The notes under the pieces are model-generated. The model was not told the DNA's origin and searched no databases. It saw only the letters and a program-made list of their open reading frames with translations. Of a stretch of DNA of 64,000 bases, positions 35,775 through 46,782 are shown one piece after another (position 1 is the stretch's first letter; each line of letters begins with the position of its first letter). Source of the DNA: Merluccius polli (lineage: Eukaryota > Chordata > Actinopteri > Gadiformes > Merlucciidae); assembly GCA_030340625.1 (NCBI GenBank), contig JAOPHQ010001136.1, positions 62,001 through 126,000 of the forward strand. Reading direction: 5' to 3'. The position numbers were made by a program, and so were the translations under genes.

Positions 35775-36110
35775 CGGGACAGATCCGATCCTTTGGCATT
35801 GCCTGAGAATATTCTTTATGAGAGATACAGGTTCTCATTAGAGGGTATTCGCTATTTGATCGTCCTTGTTGGACATTATGTAGGCAATGCTACAAAAAGA
35901 AGCCGTGCGCAGTGTGTCTGTGTTTCACTGCGATTTGTTGCCACGGGTACATATTTGCATACAGTTGGTGATGCCGAAAATATAAGCAAAAAGGTGCCTT
36001 GCGATACGCGAGGTTGTAGCTGCCCTAAATACACTGCTAAATAAGTTCGTGGTGTTTCCCAACTTTTTGCCAACACAAACTGTCAAGTTGCAAGTTATTA
36101 ACTTGTAGGT
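35775..36110 (+). pseudogene. Harbinger transposase N-terminal exon
   Basis: HARBI1-type nuclease start. It reads DRSDPLALPENILYERYRFS, IRYLIVLVGHYVGNATKRS and CVSLRFVATGTYLHTVGDAE. Near 35990 the frame shifts and resumes as LAIREVVAALNTLLNKFVVF, which is the usual continuation of the helical DNA-binding part. The DDE domain is deleted, so it cannot transpose itself. Confidence 0.88.
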
Positions 36111-36136
36111 AAAAGAAAACACCTCTTTGCGTGAAT

Positions 36137-36202
36137 GAGTGGTAGAGTGGCGGTAGCGCGTCAGTCTTGAGATTCTGCGTGCTGGGTTTGATTCCCAAGT
36201 GA
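36137..36202 (+). other. tRNA-like segment inside the Harbinger element
   Basis: GTGGTAGAGTGGCGGTAGCG carries an A-box, and CTGGGTTTGATTCCCAAGTG a B-box at tRNA spacing, with an anticodon-arm-like stretch (CGTCAGTCTTGAGATTCTGCG) between. The acceptor stem does not pair well. Probably a SINE head. Confidence 0.55.
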
Positions 36203-36329
36203 AGTGCATTTATGTGTAGTTTAATAAGTTATATTTCTTATGTCATATGGAATACTTATTCATTAATGTTATGGAATTATCCAGTTTGGTAATCTAGATG
36301 GGGGTAAAAGGCATGTTGATGGACAGGCA

Positions 36330-36395
36330 AGATATGAACCCCGGTCGCTGCTTCAGCTCACATACTAATCCACCACACCACCGTCGCTACCTTCC
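36330..36395 (-). other. Second tRNA-like segment, inverse orientation
   Basis: The minus strand reads GGTAGCGACGGTGGTGTGGT and, at tRNA distance, CCGGGGTTCATATCTTGCC, A- and B-box-like. Its orientation is opposite to the segment at 36137. No CCA or stable acceptor stem; a SINE relic is likelier than a gene. Confidence 0.5.
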
Positions 36396-36523
36396 AGCAC
36401 ATGCAATACGTTTCTTACATGATGTATTTGAAAGGAATAAATTGCACAATAAAGCAAGTTGGAGGTTGCTTTTGCATTTTGCAATCATATGCACTCTATT
36501 GGGATTAATGGCGAACAATTCTT

Positions 36524-36695
36524 ACGCATTCACAGAATCTGCTATTTTTTGCCAGCACGCCTCCCTAGCCTTATTATGGGCAACTGTATTGCCCCTTGAC
36601 GTTATTTGCTTCTTTATCTCCTCGTATGAGTTCATAATCACTACTTGCTCCTCCTGGGTGACATACATAGCCAGTGTTCGCTCCGTCGGATCCAT
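36524..36695 (-). pseudogene. Harbinger Myb/SANT-like protein, first exon
   Basis: ATG at 36695. It encodes MDPTERTLAMYVTQEEQVVI, MNSYEEIKKQITSRGNTVAH and KAREACWQKIADSVNA, the N-terminus of the Myb-like DNA-binding partner that brings the Harbinger transposase to the nucleus and the TIRs. It ends at GC followed by GTAAGA, a good donor. The next exon is not recognised, so the gene is probably cut by the internal deletion. Confidence 0.85.
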
Positions 36696-37660
36696 TGCGT
36701 CAAGGTGAATATCGTTGGGTTACGCCCTTTTTATGTGAACACGCATTGAAACTAAAGCGGAAAACCTGGCTTGACAAATTTACTTTATGTGAGCTTCGTG
36801 GCACCCTTTAACTCTGATCGCGAGTTTCGTATTTAGCGATCCAGGTTTTCCCAAGAAAGCCTGGGTATGTTCAGCGAGCTTCGTAGTATACCCCCCAGGT
36901 GAGGCTATACCAGCTATCAACAACACACACTCCACAAACACATTAACAACAGCCAATGCCATTGTGGAGAGTGTGTGTGTGTGTTGTTGATAGCTGGTTT
37001 ACAGCCTCACCTGGCCCGAGTCAGACTGATTGAACTCTGGGATGGGTGGGGCTGCACACCTGTGGTGCATGAGCAATCATGGCACCCAGGATAAACCAGC
37101 TATCAACACACACACTCAGGAGAGAGCCACTGTCATGGCAGCACATAACATCTGCTCGGCAAATACCATCTTGCCATCTCCAATAAATGCATTCTGAAAA
37201 CAACATCTACCTGTGTCCTGTGTCGGAGGGCCCCAGCAAAAGCCACTAAGGCATGTGGCGGGGAGGATCTGCCACACTGGCACCCCCAGACGGGACTTCT
37301 CCGACCAGGAAGGGACACGGAAGGGCTGCCCAAACCCGCTCTGGAGCCACCAGCCGTGGTTATGGACAGCCACTTCAACGCCGGTCCTCCTGAATGGCAG
37401 TGACGGCCAGCGGAGGAGTGGGGAGGCAGCGCAGCAACCGCCATGGCCAACCGTCTGCAGCTAGCCTCCCCCGGATCCAGCCTGGAGCAGCCCAGGTCCA
37501 GCTGTGCCTCTGCCAGTGGAACCAGCAGTCCAAGGCCCTTGCTCCAGGGGGAGATGGGGGATCGTGCACCGTTGCCCGGGTGGAGGTGGGGGACCTACCG
37601 AGGGTTGTTCCAGGCCCTACGAGGAGCTACCTCCGCGGCCCAGCTATCGGGCCTCCTTCC

Positions 37661-38768
37661 GAGCCCATCCAGCCAGCCCCTGCAAACAGCAAGGCCAGGG
37701 ACACCTCCGCCAGCCGAGGCAGCAGCCCCAAGCCTCCAGTCTCTGGGATGGAGGGGGAGTGTGGGGTTGGCGTGTGACACTGGGGAGGTGTAGCGGCAGT
37801 GGGGTTTAGGTTTTTTTTTACATTTTTATTTTAGGTATGGCAACCCTGCAAAGAGTCGAGGTAGTGTATAGGTATGGTAACCCTGTTGAGAGTCCAGTTT
37901 GTTTAGGTTTTTTTTGCGGCTGTCTTTGTTCAACAGACCACCTGTTGACTTTTAAACACTGACACACCCTGTGTTGCATTCCAACTGGACACAAACTAAT
38001 GAATGATACAAATGCATGGGTTTTCCATTCATTTCATCACGTTCTGTCTGACCTCAAGCTGATAAACTAGCATCTATTGACAGGGAGTTTATTTTCTGAC
38101 ATGAAATTGTCAGATTCACTCACTGGTCTTGTTTCATGTTGACTGACCTTCAAACAGTGAATTGTTCTATTTTTGGTCTTATACAGATATATATATATAT
38201 ATAGATCACAGTACCCAAAAAAACTCTGAAGTTTTATTTATTTTACCTTTATTTTAACAGGTATCATATTCAGAACAAAAAACCGCATCAAGAATACATA
38301 CAGGGAACATGAAAGGAACAATAACCTTAGTGGCAAATTGTTTAAATAAACATTAAGGTATTGTTCAAATTAAGTAAAAATATGATTTACATGAGTCACA
38401 ATTCAGTTCGCAAATGTAAAAGTCAACCCGATTCATATTTACAGTCTTGGTCTTGTGCTACACTAATGCCAACAGTGCTAGGTCACCGATACTACCTATT
38501 CTGCTTTGCCAGAGCTAGCAAGTTGCTTGCTAGCCTTTGGGCTAAAGCATGACCTTTATTTTAAGCTAAAGCTGTGCTCTTTCCTTTCAGCGCAAGGCTA
38601 AAGGGAATGAGCTGTCTATTGATATCAGTTATGTATGTTAACCTTAGGCCTACTGCATAGAGAATGATCTTCATATTCCAGGCGACTGCTAATGCTGCAT
38701 TCAGAGCAAGTAGAGAGTGGGGATTTTGCAACTTGTAATACCCATATACCACCAGCCTTATAGCTTTC
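37661..38768. other. Intron sequence without recognised features
   Basis: Contains an (AT)n run near 38186-38202. No coding or mobile-element signal that I can support. Confidence 0.4.
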
Positions 38769-40248
38769 GGGCCCTATTTTGCCGGTCTGAAACGCAAGTA
38801 TGAACCGCAAAGCGCAAGTGGCTTTGTGGGCGGATCTTGGGCGCTGTTGCTATTATACTGGCGGGATAAATGACGCTCGCGCCCAGCGCAAATCTAAAAT
38901 GGGCTGGTCTGAAGTAGCTACATTAGTCATAGGTGTGGTTTGGGGGTAACGTGCAATAAACCAATCAGAGCGTCGGCTCACATTCCCTTTAAATGCAGGC
39001 GCGCTTGTTCCATGGCGAGCACATCGCGCATATCGCCAATACTGACCAGACGTGTCCAATCCCGCCGTAGCGCGCGCATGGCCATCAGAGGGAAAAAATA
39101 ATTAGTTATTCTGTTTAAATCTTTTCAGCTTTTCATTTTCCGTTGACAAAATGTAAATGAAGAAATGTCACAAAGACATACTTTCCGATGTTTTGGCCTC
39201 ACTCTCACTGAATCACGAGGTTATGAATGCATGGTGATATATTTGCAATGTAGACCGAGATTACTTTGCTTATAGACAGCGCTTGAAGTGGAAAAAAATA
39301 AGTGCCAGTACTGCGTACGACGGGGGGGGGGGGGGGATTGTCGACCGGGGGGGGGGCCGATCATAACCCACCCCGGACCTACGACCGACGAGGGGGTGGG
39401 GGGGGCAGCCTGTGACAAGTGCCAGTAGTATGCAAGAAAAAGTGCCGGTGCGTACCGGCCCACTTCAAGCACTGCTTATAGATGAGCTCTTCTGTCAAAT
39501 AAGCTGAAGCGCATTTTCAGTCTGCCGAATATCTTTCAGTTACACGGCTTCGTGTTTCTGTGTTTCCGATTATAAAACATTTCACGCGCTGTTGATGGCA
39601 TAATAAAAGGTGTCATATGTGTCTTGCGACTATTGGTCAAACAGGTTAATTTGATCCGTCATTACTATTAGCCTGAATATTTTTGGGTAACTGTGTACGC
39701 TAGATTTACGCCTATTTGTTCACATATGTAAAAATGGGAACTGCTTCCTTGTAGATGAGAGAAGCAAAGTGTATGCACGTTACACACACTACACTATGGC
39801 CATCGGGACGGCTGGCCGTCGGGAGGTTCGGGAGATTTCCCCAACGGCCGGACGATTTCAGGCCGAGCCGGCCGGCCGTAATTATTTTTTTATTTTATTT
39901 TATATTTTTTTATTTGGTGTACTATTATTTTTGAGCCGCGCATTCCCCCACCCTGATTATGGCCAAGCGCCCTTAAAATAGGGTCTGAATAAGCGCCACT
40001 GACTTTAAACTAGGTTTTTTCTGGTCTGTGGCGCTATTGTTTTGTGAAAGTGCAGAATAGCACCAGGGAACGTTAGCGCCGGGACACGCCTCCTGTTTCC
40101 GCTGAACCGCCCCCGGAGCGCAAGTTCATTCCCCAAGTGAAGGACTTGCGCCTTGCGTCGGAAAATTCCAATGTGCGTCGGGTGCAAAATAGGAATTCCG
40201 CAAGCGCCAGTGAACAAAGTCAATTGCGCTGAGTGCAAGATAGGGCCC
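38769..40248. mobile_element. TIR DNA transposon, 1.48 kb
   Basis: The ends GGGCCCTATTTTGC and GCAAGATAGGGCCC are inverted with one mismatch and are flanked by TTC on each side (38766-38768 and 40249-40251). A 3-bp duplication suggests the PIF/Harbinger group, but no transposase is visible. A hAT MITE is nested at 39277-39474. Confidence 0.72.
39277..39474. mobile_element. Nested hAT MITE, 198 bp
   Basis: The ends CAGCGCTTGAAGTGG and CCACTTCAAGCACTG are inverted with one mismatch. The flanks are CTTATAGA at 39269-39276 and 39475-39482. The interior is G-rich and includes CCGGACCTACGACCGACGAG, close to the GC-rich core of the 51-60 kb satellite. Confidence 0.94.
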
Positions 40249-40789
40249 TTCAAGTGGTTGATATTGACTAGAGCTTTGTAAGAATGTGACTAGGATTTTG
40301 CCTATGGATTAAACATTGTAGGGTTTTTTAATGGGAAACTTTTACATTTGAACAGCACTGATCTGAACCATGGACTTGAGCATAGGCAGAAGAGATATCT
40401 GGATATGGAGAGACAGAGGGAGAGAGTTAAAAATAGAAAAAATAGAGTATTTGAATACAATGTTCTCAAAAAATATCCTATTTTCCTTAGTATGTAAGTA
40501 CAGAGCAGCACTGTTGAACAAGGGAATGAGCGATCCAATCAGTTAATAAGACCCTAAACTCCAAAATCACCATGATGATTATGTGTTTAATCAGTGGTAG
40601 AAGCTCAGCCAAGAGCATAGTTTAACAAAAAACAGAGCAGGTTCAAAATACAGCCCTGTCCGTCACCCTATAATGGAACCACACTATTTGAAACATGCTA
40701 TTACCTCACCTTTTTCTCCACAAAACAAATTGATTCAGTGAGAACAAAACTGGTTTGAATAAGTGGATATTTAAAAAAAAAAATGTTAA
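40249..40789. other. Intron sequence without recognised features
   Basis: AT-rich; nothing supported. Confidence 0.4.
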
Positions 40790-40797
40790 GCTCCTTG

Positions 40798-41437
40798 TAG
40801 GGGTGACCCCGAATAGTCGACTATTCGACGATTCGATCGAAGGAGCCTGATTCGACTGCCAATCTCATAGTCGAATCGTCGGCAAAACACAGGATAATTC
40901 CATTCGGGCTGTAGGCGGTGCTGAATGTCTGATTTTACATATAGTTTATTTCTCCCAATAAATCATGATATATAGCCTATTTTTGTATAAATATCAAGTG
41001 CAAAACACACTGCCGCCGCAGCGCGTCTATGACACAAGTGTAAAGAGTATGACACAAGTGCCGCCCCGCCACAAGTGACGCGCTGCGGCACGTCAACAGG
41101 AATATAGTCGTCTCCGGAGCAGAAGAAAAACAAAAGAAAAGAAAAAAGCGCCTTTTCGGCGGCACTTGACGCGCGGCGACACTGTGAAATAGGACAGTGG
41201 CGTGAAGTGTAGCGGCCGCCACCGGTGTGGGGGTGTACATAGAAAATAATAGGGACGGCTGTTTTGACGCGCGCCGTTCGGCGGCGGTCTGTTTTGGACA
41301 CCGCCAATGTCGCAAATGAGAATATGGATCAATGAACAAAAAAAAAGAAAAAAACATGATTCGACGATCAGTCGACTATAGGCAAGACTTGACGAATCAG
41401 ATTCGACTATGTAAATTCTTAGTCGGGGACACCCCTA
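40798..41437. mobile_element. hAT non-autonomous element, 640 bp
   Basis: The ends TAGGGGTG and CACCCCTA are inverted. The flanks are GCTCCTTG at 40790-40797 and 41438-41445. The subterminal zone has repeated ATTCGACTAT/CGATTCG motifs, usual transposase-binding sites in hAT elements. The interior frames (40963-41357, minus) show no transposase domain. Confidence 0.93.
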
Positions 41438-41445
41438 GCTCCTTG

Positions 41446-42528
41446 AAATAAGTTTGAACCAAAAGTGATACCTGCTACAGTGAAAAAGTTACACCACACG
41501 ATGTACGTGTGCTTTTTTTTTTGGTCTGTTAACTCTTCATTACCTGCTGTCAATGCCAGTTGCAGACCATAGTTTAACAACACTCACATCAGGATAGCTA
41601 TTGAATATAGGGTAACAGCAACTGCAAAGTGTAATCTTGTGTTAGAGAGAGACCAATGTTATCAGATTCAAAAAAATTTATCTGTTTTGGCCTTTTTTAT
41701 ACACTTAACGTTTACCAAATGTTGAAAATGCCGGTCTGATGTTGCTGCTTGGGGGTATGAAAAACATATTTTTGAAAATGATAACCTAACTATCGTGTGA
41801 TCCAGACACCAGTGGACCTACACATGAGAGAAAGTGTGAGTTGTGACAGTTTGGAGTTGGCGCTGGGGAAAATGTTTGTATGGACGAAAAACCTTTGACA
41901 CAAAAACAGCATTTTTCCATGAATCCGGTGTAGTGTGGACAACAGCTCAGTTGTGCATTCAAGATTTGGTACAGTTGTTAACCAACATTGGAGTTGTCAT
42001 ACTGTCTATAGACAATAGAATAAACAAAGCAGACAAAAAGGAAACAATGGGGTTAGAAATGTCTAGGAAGTTATTATGCAAATTAACATGAAGGGACAAC
42101 ATCCAGAGCGTGAGTGATATTCGGGTGGCTCGGCTGGAACAAATACTAAGAGAACAATGAGAACAGCGATGACAGGGCCTAGTGTGAACCCGGATGACAC
42201 TTAGGAAATATAGCCTGGCAGGAACAGAAAATACACTCTGACAGCAGGTTTAATTGGAGCGCATTTATCATGCCAATGTAGCCTTAATTCCTCTCCCCAG
42301 GCTCTTTTGGCTCCTGGTGTTTTTCTAAACCATCTTGTTCTGTCAAACACACACAAAAAGAACAATCACAAACGCAAAAAACAAACAAACAAAAACTAGA
42401 TAGTTTTTGTGTTATGCTAGAGTACAGAACCCCCTATCCCCTTCTATCCTCACACACACACACACATACACAAACAAGCTTTTAGGGGGGTTGGTTTTGC
42501 TTTTTTGATGTTGCTGAGCCCTCTGTCT

Positions 42529-42594
<66 letters not shown>

Positions 42595-42715
42595 CTCTCA
42601 TCTCCATCGCCATCTCTCTCTCTCTGTCCATCTATCAACATATCTTATTTGACTTGCTACTTGACTTACTTATTTTTACTTACCTCTTAGTCTGTTCTCA
42701 CCTCATGTCTTCCAG
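41446..42715. other. Intron end with (CT)n microsatellite
   Basis: A (CT)n run of about 30 units at 42532-42588 lies about 130 bp before the next exon. Otherwise nothing recognised. Confidence 0.6.
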
Positions 42716-42771
42716 CATTGAAAGGTTCGTCAGCCTTCCATGAACACAGGAGAAGCCTGGAGCGAGCCCGC
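42716..42771 (+). CDS. mrtfb: MRTF exon linking RPEL1 and RPEL2
   Basis: 56 bp. CA completes the Pro codon, then LKGSSAFHEHRRSLERAR, which corresponds to LKSPAAFHEQ..SLERAR in vertebrate MRTFs. Acceptor TCTTCCAG, donor GTGAGT, ending in phase 0. The short RPEL spacer helps set how several actins stack on the protein. Confidence 0.93.
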
Positions 42772-43618
42772 GTGAGTACCTCCCCACATCACCAACATCC
42801 CCAGAGTATACCTCCTCCACCCCAATACTCATCTGATGTTGAGCATGAGAAGAACGCATCATACATGTACATGTAGCATGGACACACATTTAATAACGCA
42901 CATTCAACAGATGACGCTTAGATGGTAATCTCTCAGCTTATATTGAAAGTGAGAGGGCAACGTGGAAGGGATCTTGAAATAAAGTCATTTATAATAGAAG
43001 TCATTATATATGGGATCAATGTGGCCAGACTTGCCCCTTTAAACAGGAAATTGCTTCTTTTGTTACTGACGATCTCAGCATACTAATGTAAGATGCTTGA
43101 TCATCTTAGTGGATCAAAAGATTACATGGAACCCAATCAACAGATTCCAAGGAGTCTGAGTGTACTGGTATTTATTATTATGACATATTTTGAATCAATG
43201 AAAGGTCTGGGTTTGGTAGGTTTGGCACATGACATGCGCTGGTACGACATTGGTATACCACTTTAGACCATGTAGTAGTCACTCACTACATCATCATCAT
43301 GGAAACAATGCTGGTTTACCAGATGATTGGATAAGCATATGTCTGTGCAGTGTTTACACACACATCACAAAATAGAATGTGTCATTGATGTCACGTCCTC
43401 TACTTTTGCCACTTCCTTCTCACCCACCCTAACCCCCATTGAATATGCTGAATGCAACTTGGTCATGTACACTTTGATTGGTGGAAGCAAGGGAAAGATT
43501 GTATCAAGGTCACATCTGACATTGATGCAAGAAAACCTGGTTCTCCACTGACCCCTTGAAGTTCTGTTTAAAATCTCTGTTGTTGATATAAAAATATTGA
43601 ATGATAACTGATCTCCAG
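42772..43618 (+). other. MRTF intron
   Basis: 847 bp, GTGAGT to ATCTCCAG. No repeats recognised. Confidence 0.8.
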
Positions 43619-43694
43619 ACGGAGGACTACCTGAAGACCAAGTTCCGCTGTCGTCCAGAGCGATCGGAGCTCATCAGGATGCATATTCTCGAGC
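43619..43694 (+). CDS. mrtfb: MRTF exon with RPEL motif 2
   Basis: 76 bp. It encodes TEDYLKTKFRCRPERSELIR and MHILE, a complete RPEL2 with the RPxxxEL core (RPERSEL). Acceptor ATCTCCAG, donor GTAAGT, leaving one base for the next codon. An intact RPEL2 argues against myocardin, whose RPEL2 is degenerate. Confidence 0.95.
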
Positions 43695-43857
43695 GTAAGT
43701 CTCTCTTCAGTGCTTGAGTTTAAGACATCCTCAACATAGAACACCCCCACGTGTGATGTCATTGTAGCGTAGATCTTTAAATGGCTCAACATCATACCCG
43801 GCATGGTAAATTAGGGGACCTTTAACATGCCCTCTGTCCCCATGGGTTTCTCTGCAG

Positions 43858-44019
43858 AGACACATGCGGAGCCCTGCCTGCAGGCCACGCAGATGCAGCT
43901 GAAGAGGGCGCGCCTGGCCGACGACCTCAACGACAAGCTGTCCCACCGTCCAGGACCCATGGAGCTCATCCACAAGAACATCCTTCCCGTCCACTCCAGC
44001 ATCAAGCGGGCCATCATAG
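43858..44019 (+). CDS. mrtfb: MRTF exon with RPEL3 and basic B2 region
   Basis: 162 bp. It encodes THAEPCLQATQMQLKRARLA, then DDLNDKLSHRPGPMELIHKN and ILPVHSSIKRAII. The basic KRAR cluster lies between RPEL2 and 3 (part of the bipartite import signal), and RPGPMEL is the RPEL3 core. Acceptor CTCTGCAG. Reading phase (one base carried to GAC in the next exon) places the donor at 44020 as GCGAGT, a GC-AG intron; the nearest GT (GTACTG, 4 bases on) would break the frame. Confidence 0.94.
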
Positions 44020-45880
44020 GCGAGTACTGACACCACACAGGAGAAGGAGAACATGGGGAATAATAACAGCTAGCGCTATTAGTGTTCTGTTTCATGCTAT
44101 GCTAAGCATGTTTTGATAGATACCCTAGACCGACATATCATTGACTAGTATTGAGTCATTCAAGCAGACTTTGAAGTCATATACATGTCATTAAGGAGCA
44201 GGTAGGCGATAAGGGGTTAGGCATCTTATTCAAGGATGCCTACAGGTAGACTGTGGACAATTAAATACAGTACATTTGGGCTGGCAATCGAACACCCTAG
44301 CCCACCACACTATCCTCTTCCTGCTCACATTGTGAATGCTAGCATTGTCAATGTTTTTGCATCTAAGATCTCATTTACACCCTTAACAGACCATAAACAT
44401 TATGAAGGTGGAATGTTTTAAAAGGATTAGATAAAAATGGCATTCTATGGAGAACACGTTTTTGAGCCCCCTGTAGGTAGAAATGCCAGTTGGCTTCAAC
44501 ACAGATACAAGCATGGAGCCCTAAGTCCTCACCAGGGGATATGTGTGCTTGTAGTTTCATTAAAACCCCATTATGTCCTTCAAATGAACGGGCAAATGTC
44601 AAATGGATAAAATACAACTTCCACTAAGTGGTGGGAGGGAGATGGGGGCGAAGAGGGAGAGGGGAGAGCGACTAGAGTAACAATAGAAGGAGCCTGGCAG
44701 TTATCTTACTATTAACAATGATTTGTTTATTTTTGCTGCCCCTACCCCTAGACGTAAGATTATGACTTTAGAGACAAGATGTCTGCCTGCTTGATTGATG
44801 TGTAGAGGTGTGAAAGCTCAGATTCAATAAAGGTAGGGTGTCTGAGGAGGATCATCTCCTGGCCAACAGTAATAACAGCAATTTCATTAAAGCCTCAGAG
44901 AAATCCATAGAGCATAGATACGTATAAGAATATACTACATGTATATATGTATAGGTGTATTTATAGGTATGTATGAATTCTTATGAATATTTACATGTTT
45001 ATGTATATAGACACATACACATTAACATGGAAGGGCATAAAGTAGAGGCATACAGTTGGTAGCACACATACACACACCACAATTCACATACATACACTTT
45101 CATGCATACATGGATACAAGCTCACACACGCACAACCATACTAGCACACAGGCATAAGATACAATACGATAACACTATTATTCCCGGAAGGGAAATTCAC
45201 AATAGACACAGTCAGGCATGTGATATAAATAACAACCATGCAGACATGTAATGTACGCATGCTTTGAACTGCATGCACAATAAATACAAAAACATAGCTG
45301 GTGTGTGTGTATGTGTGTGTTTGCAGGTGTGTGTGTGTAGATGCAGAATTAAGACATTGACAAGCAGGCACACAGGCTAGTGTGTGTGTGTTTGTGTGTG
45401 TGCCCAGAGAGGCCCAGCTCATTGGCGGAGAAGGCGCCACATTATGGGTGGGGAGGATATTTAATCAGACCCATGTTGTGTGTTCATCATCTCCTGCTAA
45501 TGGCAAGTTACCGGCCAGCTGTAACTTGCAGCATGATGCCCCCAAACCTTATCTGCTCCTTTATGTATCTGAATTCACTGCAAGTGGCTTTGGAAAAAAA
45601 GTGTCTGCTAAATTACTAAATAGTGAGTAGTAAATAGTAATCAGGGGGTTAGTGTCATGATAATGACTACTAAAGATAATGTTAATGACTGATAATGAGT
45701 GATACACGCCATGAGTGATAAAGAGGTCCTGGTAATGTGTGTGTGTGTGTGTGTGTGTGAGTGTGTGTGTGTGTGTACTAGTTTGCTCGCTGAATAAAAA
45801 CGGTGCATTTATGTGTGGCTGCACGTTTGCCTGACCTTTTGTTCATGTAATCCTCTCCTTCCATTCTTCATGGGGGACAG
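44020..45880 (+). other. MRTF intron with SINE, LINE tails and microsatellites
   Basis: Contains a minus-strand SINE (44185-44335), a reversed LINE 3' tail near 45165-45215 (CCCGGAAGGGAAATTCACA), an L2-type tail CAAGTGGCTTTGG near 45581 and GT runs at 45300-45405 and 45738-45776. Confidence 0.7.
44185..44335 (-). mobile_element. tRNA-derived SINE, minus orientation
   Basis: The minus strand reads GTGTGGTGGGCTAGGGTGTT, CGATTGCCAGCCC and GTCCACAGTCTACCTGTAGG. The last stretch is nearly the same as GTCCACAGTCTGCCTGTAGG in the SINE at 10164-10320. The B-box is eroded. Confidence 0.75.
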
Positions 45881-45999
45881 ACTTCCCTAAGGCGTCGGGG
45901 GAGAGCTCGTCCTTCGATGAGGACAGTAATGATAGTCTCTCCCCGGAGCCACTCTGCTCCCAGGATCTCCCCGAAACCCTGGCCCCCTCCCCCACGCAG
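45881..45999 (+). CDS. mrtfb: MRTF exon, acidic Ser-rich linker
   Basis: 119 bp. After completing a GAC codon it encodes FPKASGESSSFDEDSNDSLS and PEPLCSQDLPETLAPSPTQ. It matches the conserved FDEDSSDALSP(E/D)QP segment that follows RPEL3 in MRTFs and is rich in potential SP phosphorylation sites. Acceptor GGGGACAG, donor GTACCA (weak), phase 0. Confidence 0.92.
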
Positions 46000-46204
46000 G
46001 TACCACATCCATCAGACCGGACATAGGTCTTCCACCCTAATAGTTTTATATTCTGCATGGAAGTCATTCACCAATAGGATTTTAATATTATAACATGTAT
46101 TATAGTGTTATACATTGTGTAATATTTATATTATTAATAATACTATTTATAGTGATTACTATAACTACTACCACTACTACTACCACCAATTACAATGCTA
46201 ACAA

Positions 46205-46236
<32 letters not shown>

Positions 46237-46324
46237 TTTATTCATATTTATTGGCTTATTTGGCGAGACAGAAACTTTACTGTGATCTTCATACATGTAT
46301 ATGACTCAAAAATGTTCTTTCCAG
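46000..46324 (+). other. MRTF intron with (TAC)n run
   Basis: 325 bp. A TAC/ACT trinucleotide run lies at about 46160-46236. Confidence 0.8.
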
Positions 46325-46447
46325 TTCCTCAATCAAGTCCCGCCATTGGCCCCTCCTATTCCAACTGAACCCGCCTCCCCCCTGAGTCTGACCAATGAGA
46401 CGGCAGCGCTGCCTTCTCACAGAGCTCCCAGCCCACCATCTATGAAG
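46325..46447 (+). CDS. mrtfb: MRTF exon, Pro-rich linker
   Basis: 123 bp, phase 0 at both ends. It encodes FLNQVPPLAPPIPTEPASPL, SLTNETAALPSHRAPSPPSM and K, the variable Pro-rich part between the acidic linker and the basic region. Acceptor CTTTCCAG, donor GTCAGC. Confidence 0.88.
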
Positions 46448-46728
46448 GTCAGCCATCCAATCACATCATGGCATGCCCGTGTTTATGAGTTTGTGACAAA
46501 ATAACCTACCCATAGCCTTGGGTTTGTTAGCAAAAATATTTCCCTTGCTGCAAGAGTTTAAGCACAGCATTTTAAATGTAGCCATTACTTAATCAGTAAC
46601 TGTGCACTTTGGACCTAGGGCTCCTGTTCTGTTATTTTTATACCAAGACAAATATCAATACTAGAGAAAAAAACATTGTCATCATCCCTCTTTATGACTG
46701 GTCTGACTTTCTTCTCCTCCCCTCCCAG

Positions 46729-46782
46729 CATAAGATGACCTCTTCTGCCTACAGACCCAAGAAGCTCAAGGACAAGCCCAAG
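46729..46782 (+). CDS. mrtfb: MRTF exon, start of basic B1 region
   Basis: 54 bp, 18 codons: HKMTSSAYRPKKLKDKPK. It corresponds to HRSKKCKDPKPR in MRTFB. This Lys-rich stretch together with the next exon forms the basic region used in SRF binding and nuclear import. Acceptor CCTCCCAG, donor GTCACT. Reading through the donor gives a short in-frame extension to a stop at 46819, so retained-intron products would be truncated. Confidence 0.9.

Larger units (their letters stand above)
35572..36895. mobile_element. PIF/Harbinger transposon, internally deleted
   Basis: The ends GGGGGTGTACTACGAACCTC and GAGCTTCGTAGTATACCCCC are inverted with two mismatches. The flanks are CAG at 35569-35571 and 36896-36898, and the unfilled site is readable in the inverted arm at about 37004-37020, which fixes the 3-bp duplication. 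Two convergent gene fragments, a transposase exon and a Myb-like exon, match the two-gene plan of Harbinger elements. The DDE catalytic region is missing. Confidence 0.92.
35110..37660. repeat. Large imperfect palindrome of a repeat unit
   Basis: Left arm 35110-35568 plus 36896-36935, right arm 36963-37660 in inverse order. Shared landmarks include GGAGGTAGCTCCTCG, TTAGTGGCTTTTGCTGGGGC, GTGTTGATAGCTGGTTTA and CAGCCTCACCTGG. Both arms decode similar frames (CVDSWFILGAMI, AHAPQV), which are shadows of the repeat. The right arm has about 230 bp extra. The left arm is split by the Harbinger element. The repeat family is not recognised. Confidence 0.8.

Noticed and set aside
36298..36708. 136-codon plus-strand frame inside the Harbinger element
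   Set aside because: It is the antisense of the Myb-like exon at 36524-36695 and has no domain of its own.
35119..37809. Overlapping frames of 60-144 codons at both ends of the palindrome as genes
   Set aside because: The same words appear in inverse orientation in the other arm and lack any domain; they are shadows of a repeat.
40963..41357. Minus-strand frames of 79-126 codons as a hAT transposase
   Set aside because: No hAT dimerisation motif or DDE context; three frames overlap over GC-rich filler inside a 640-bp MITE.
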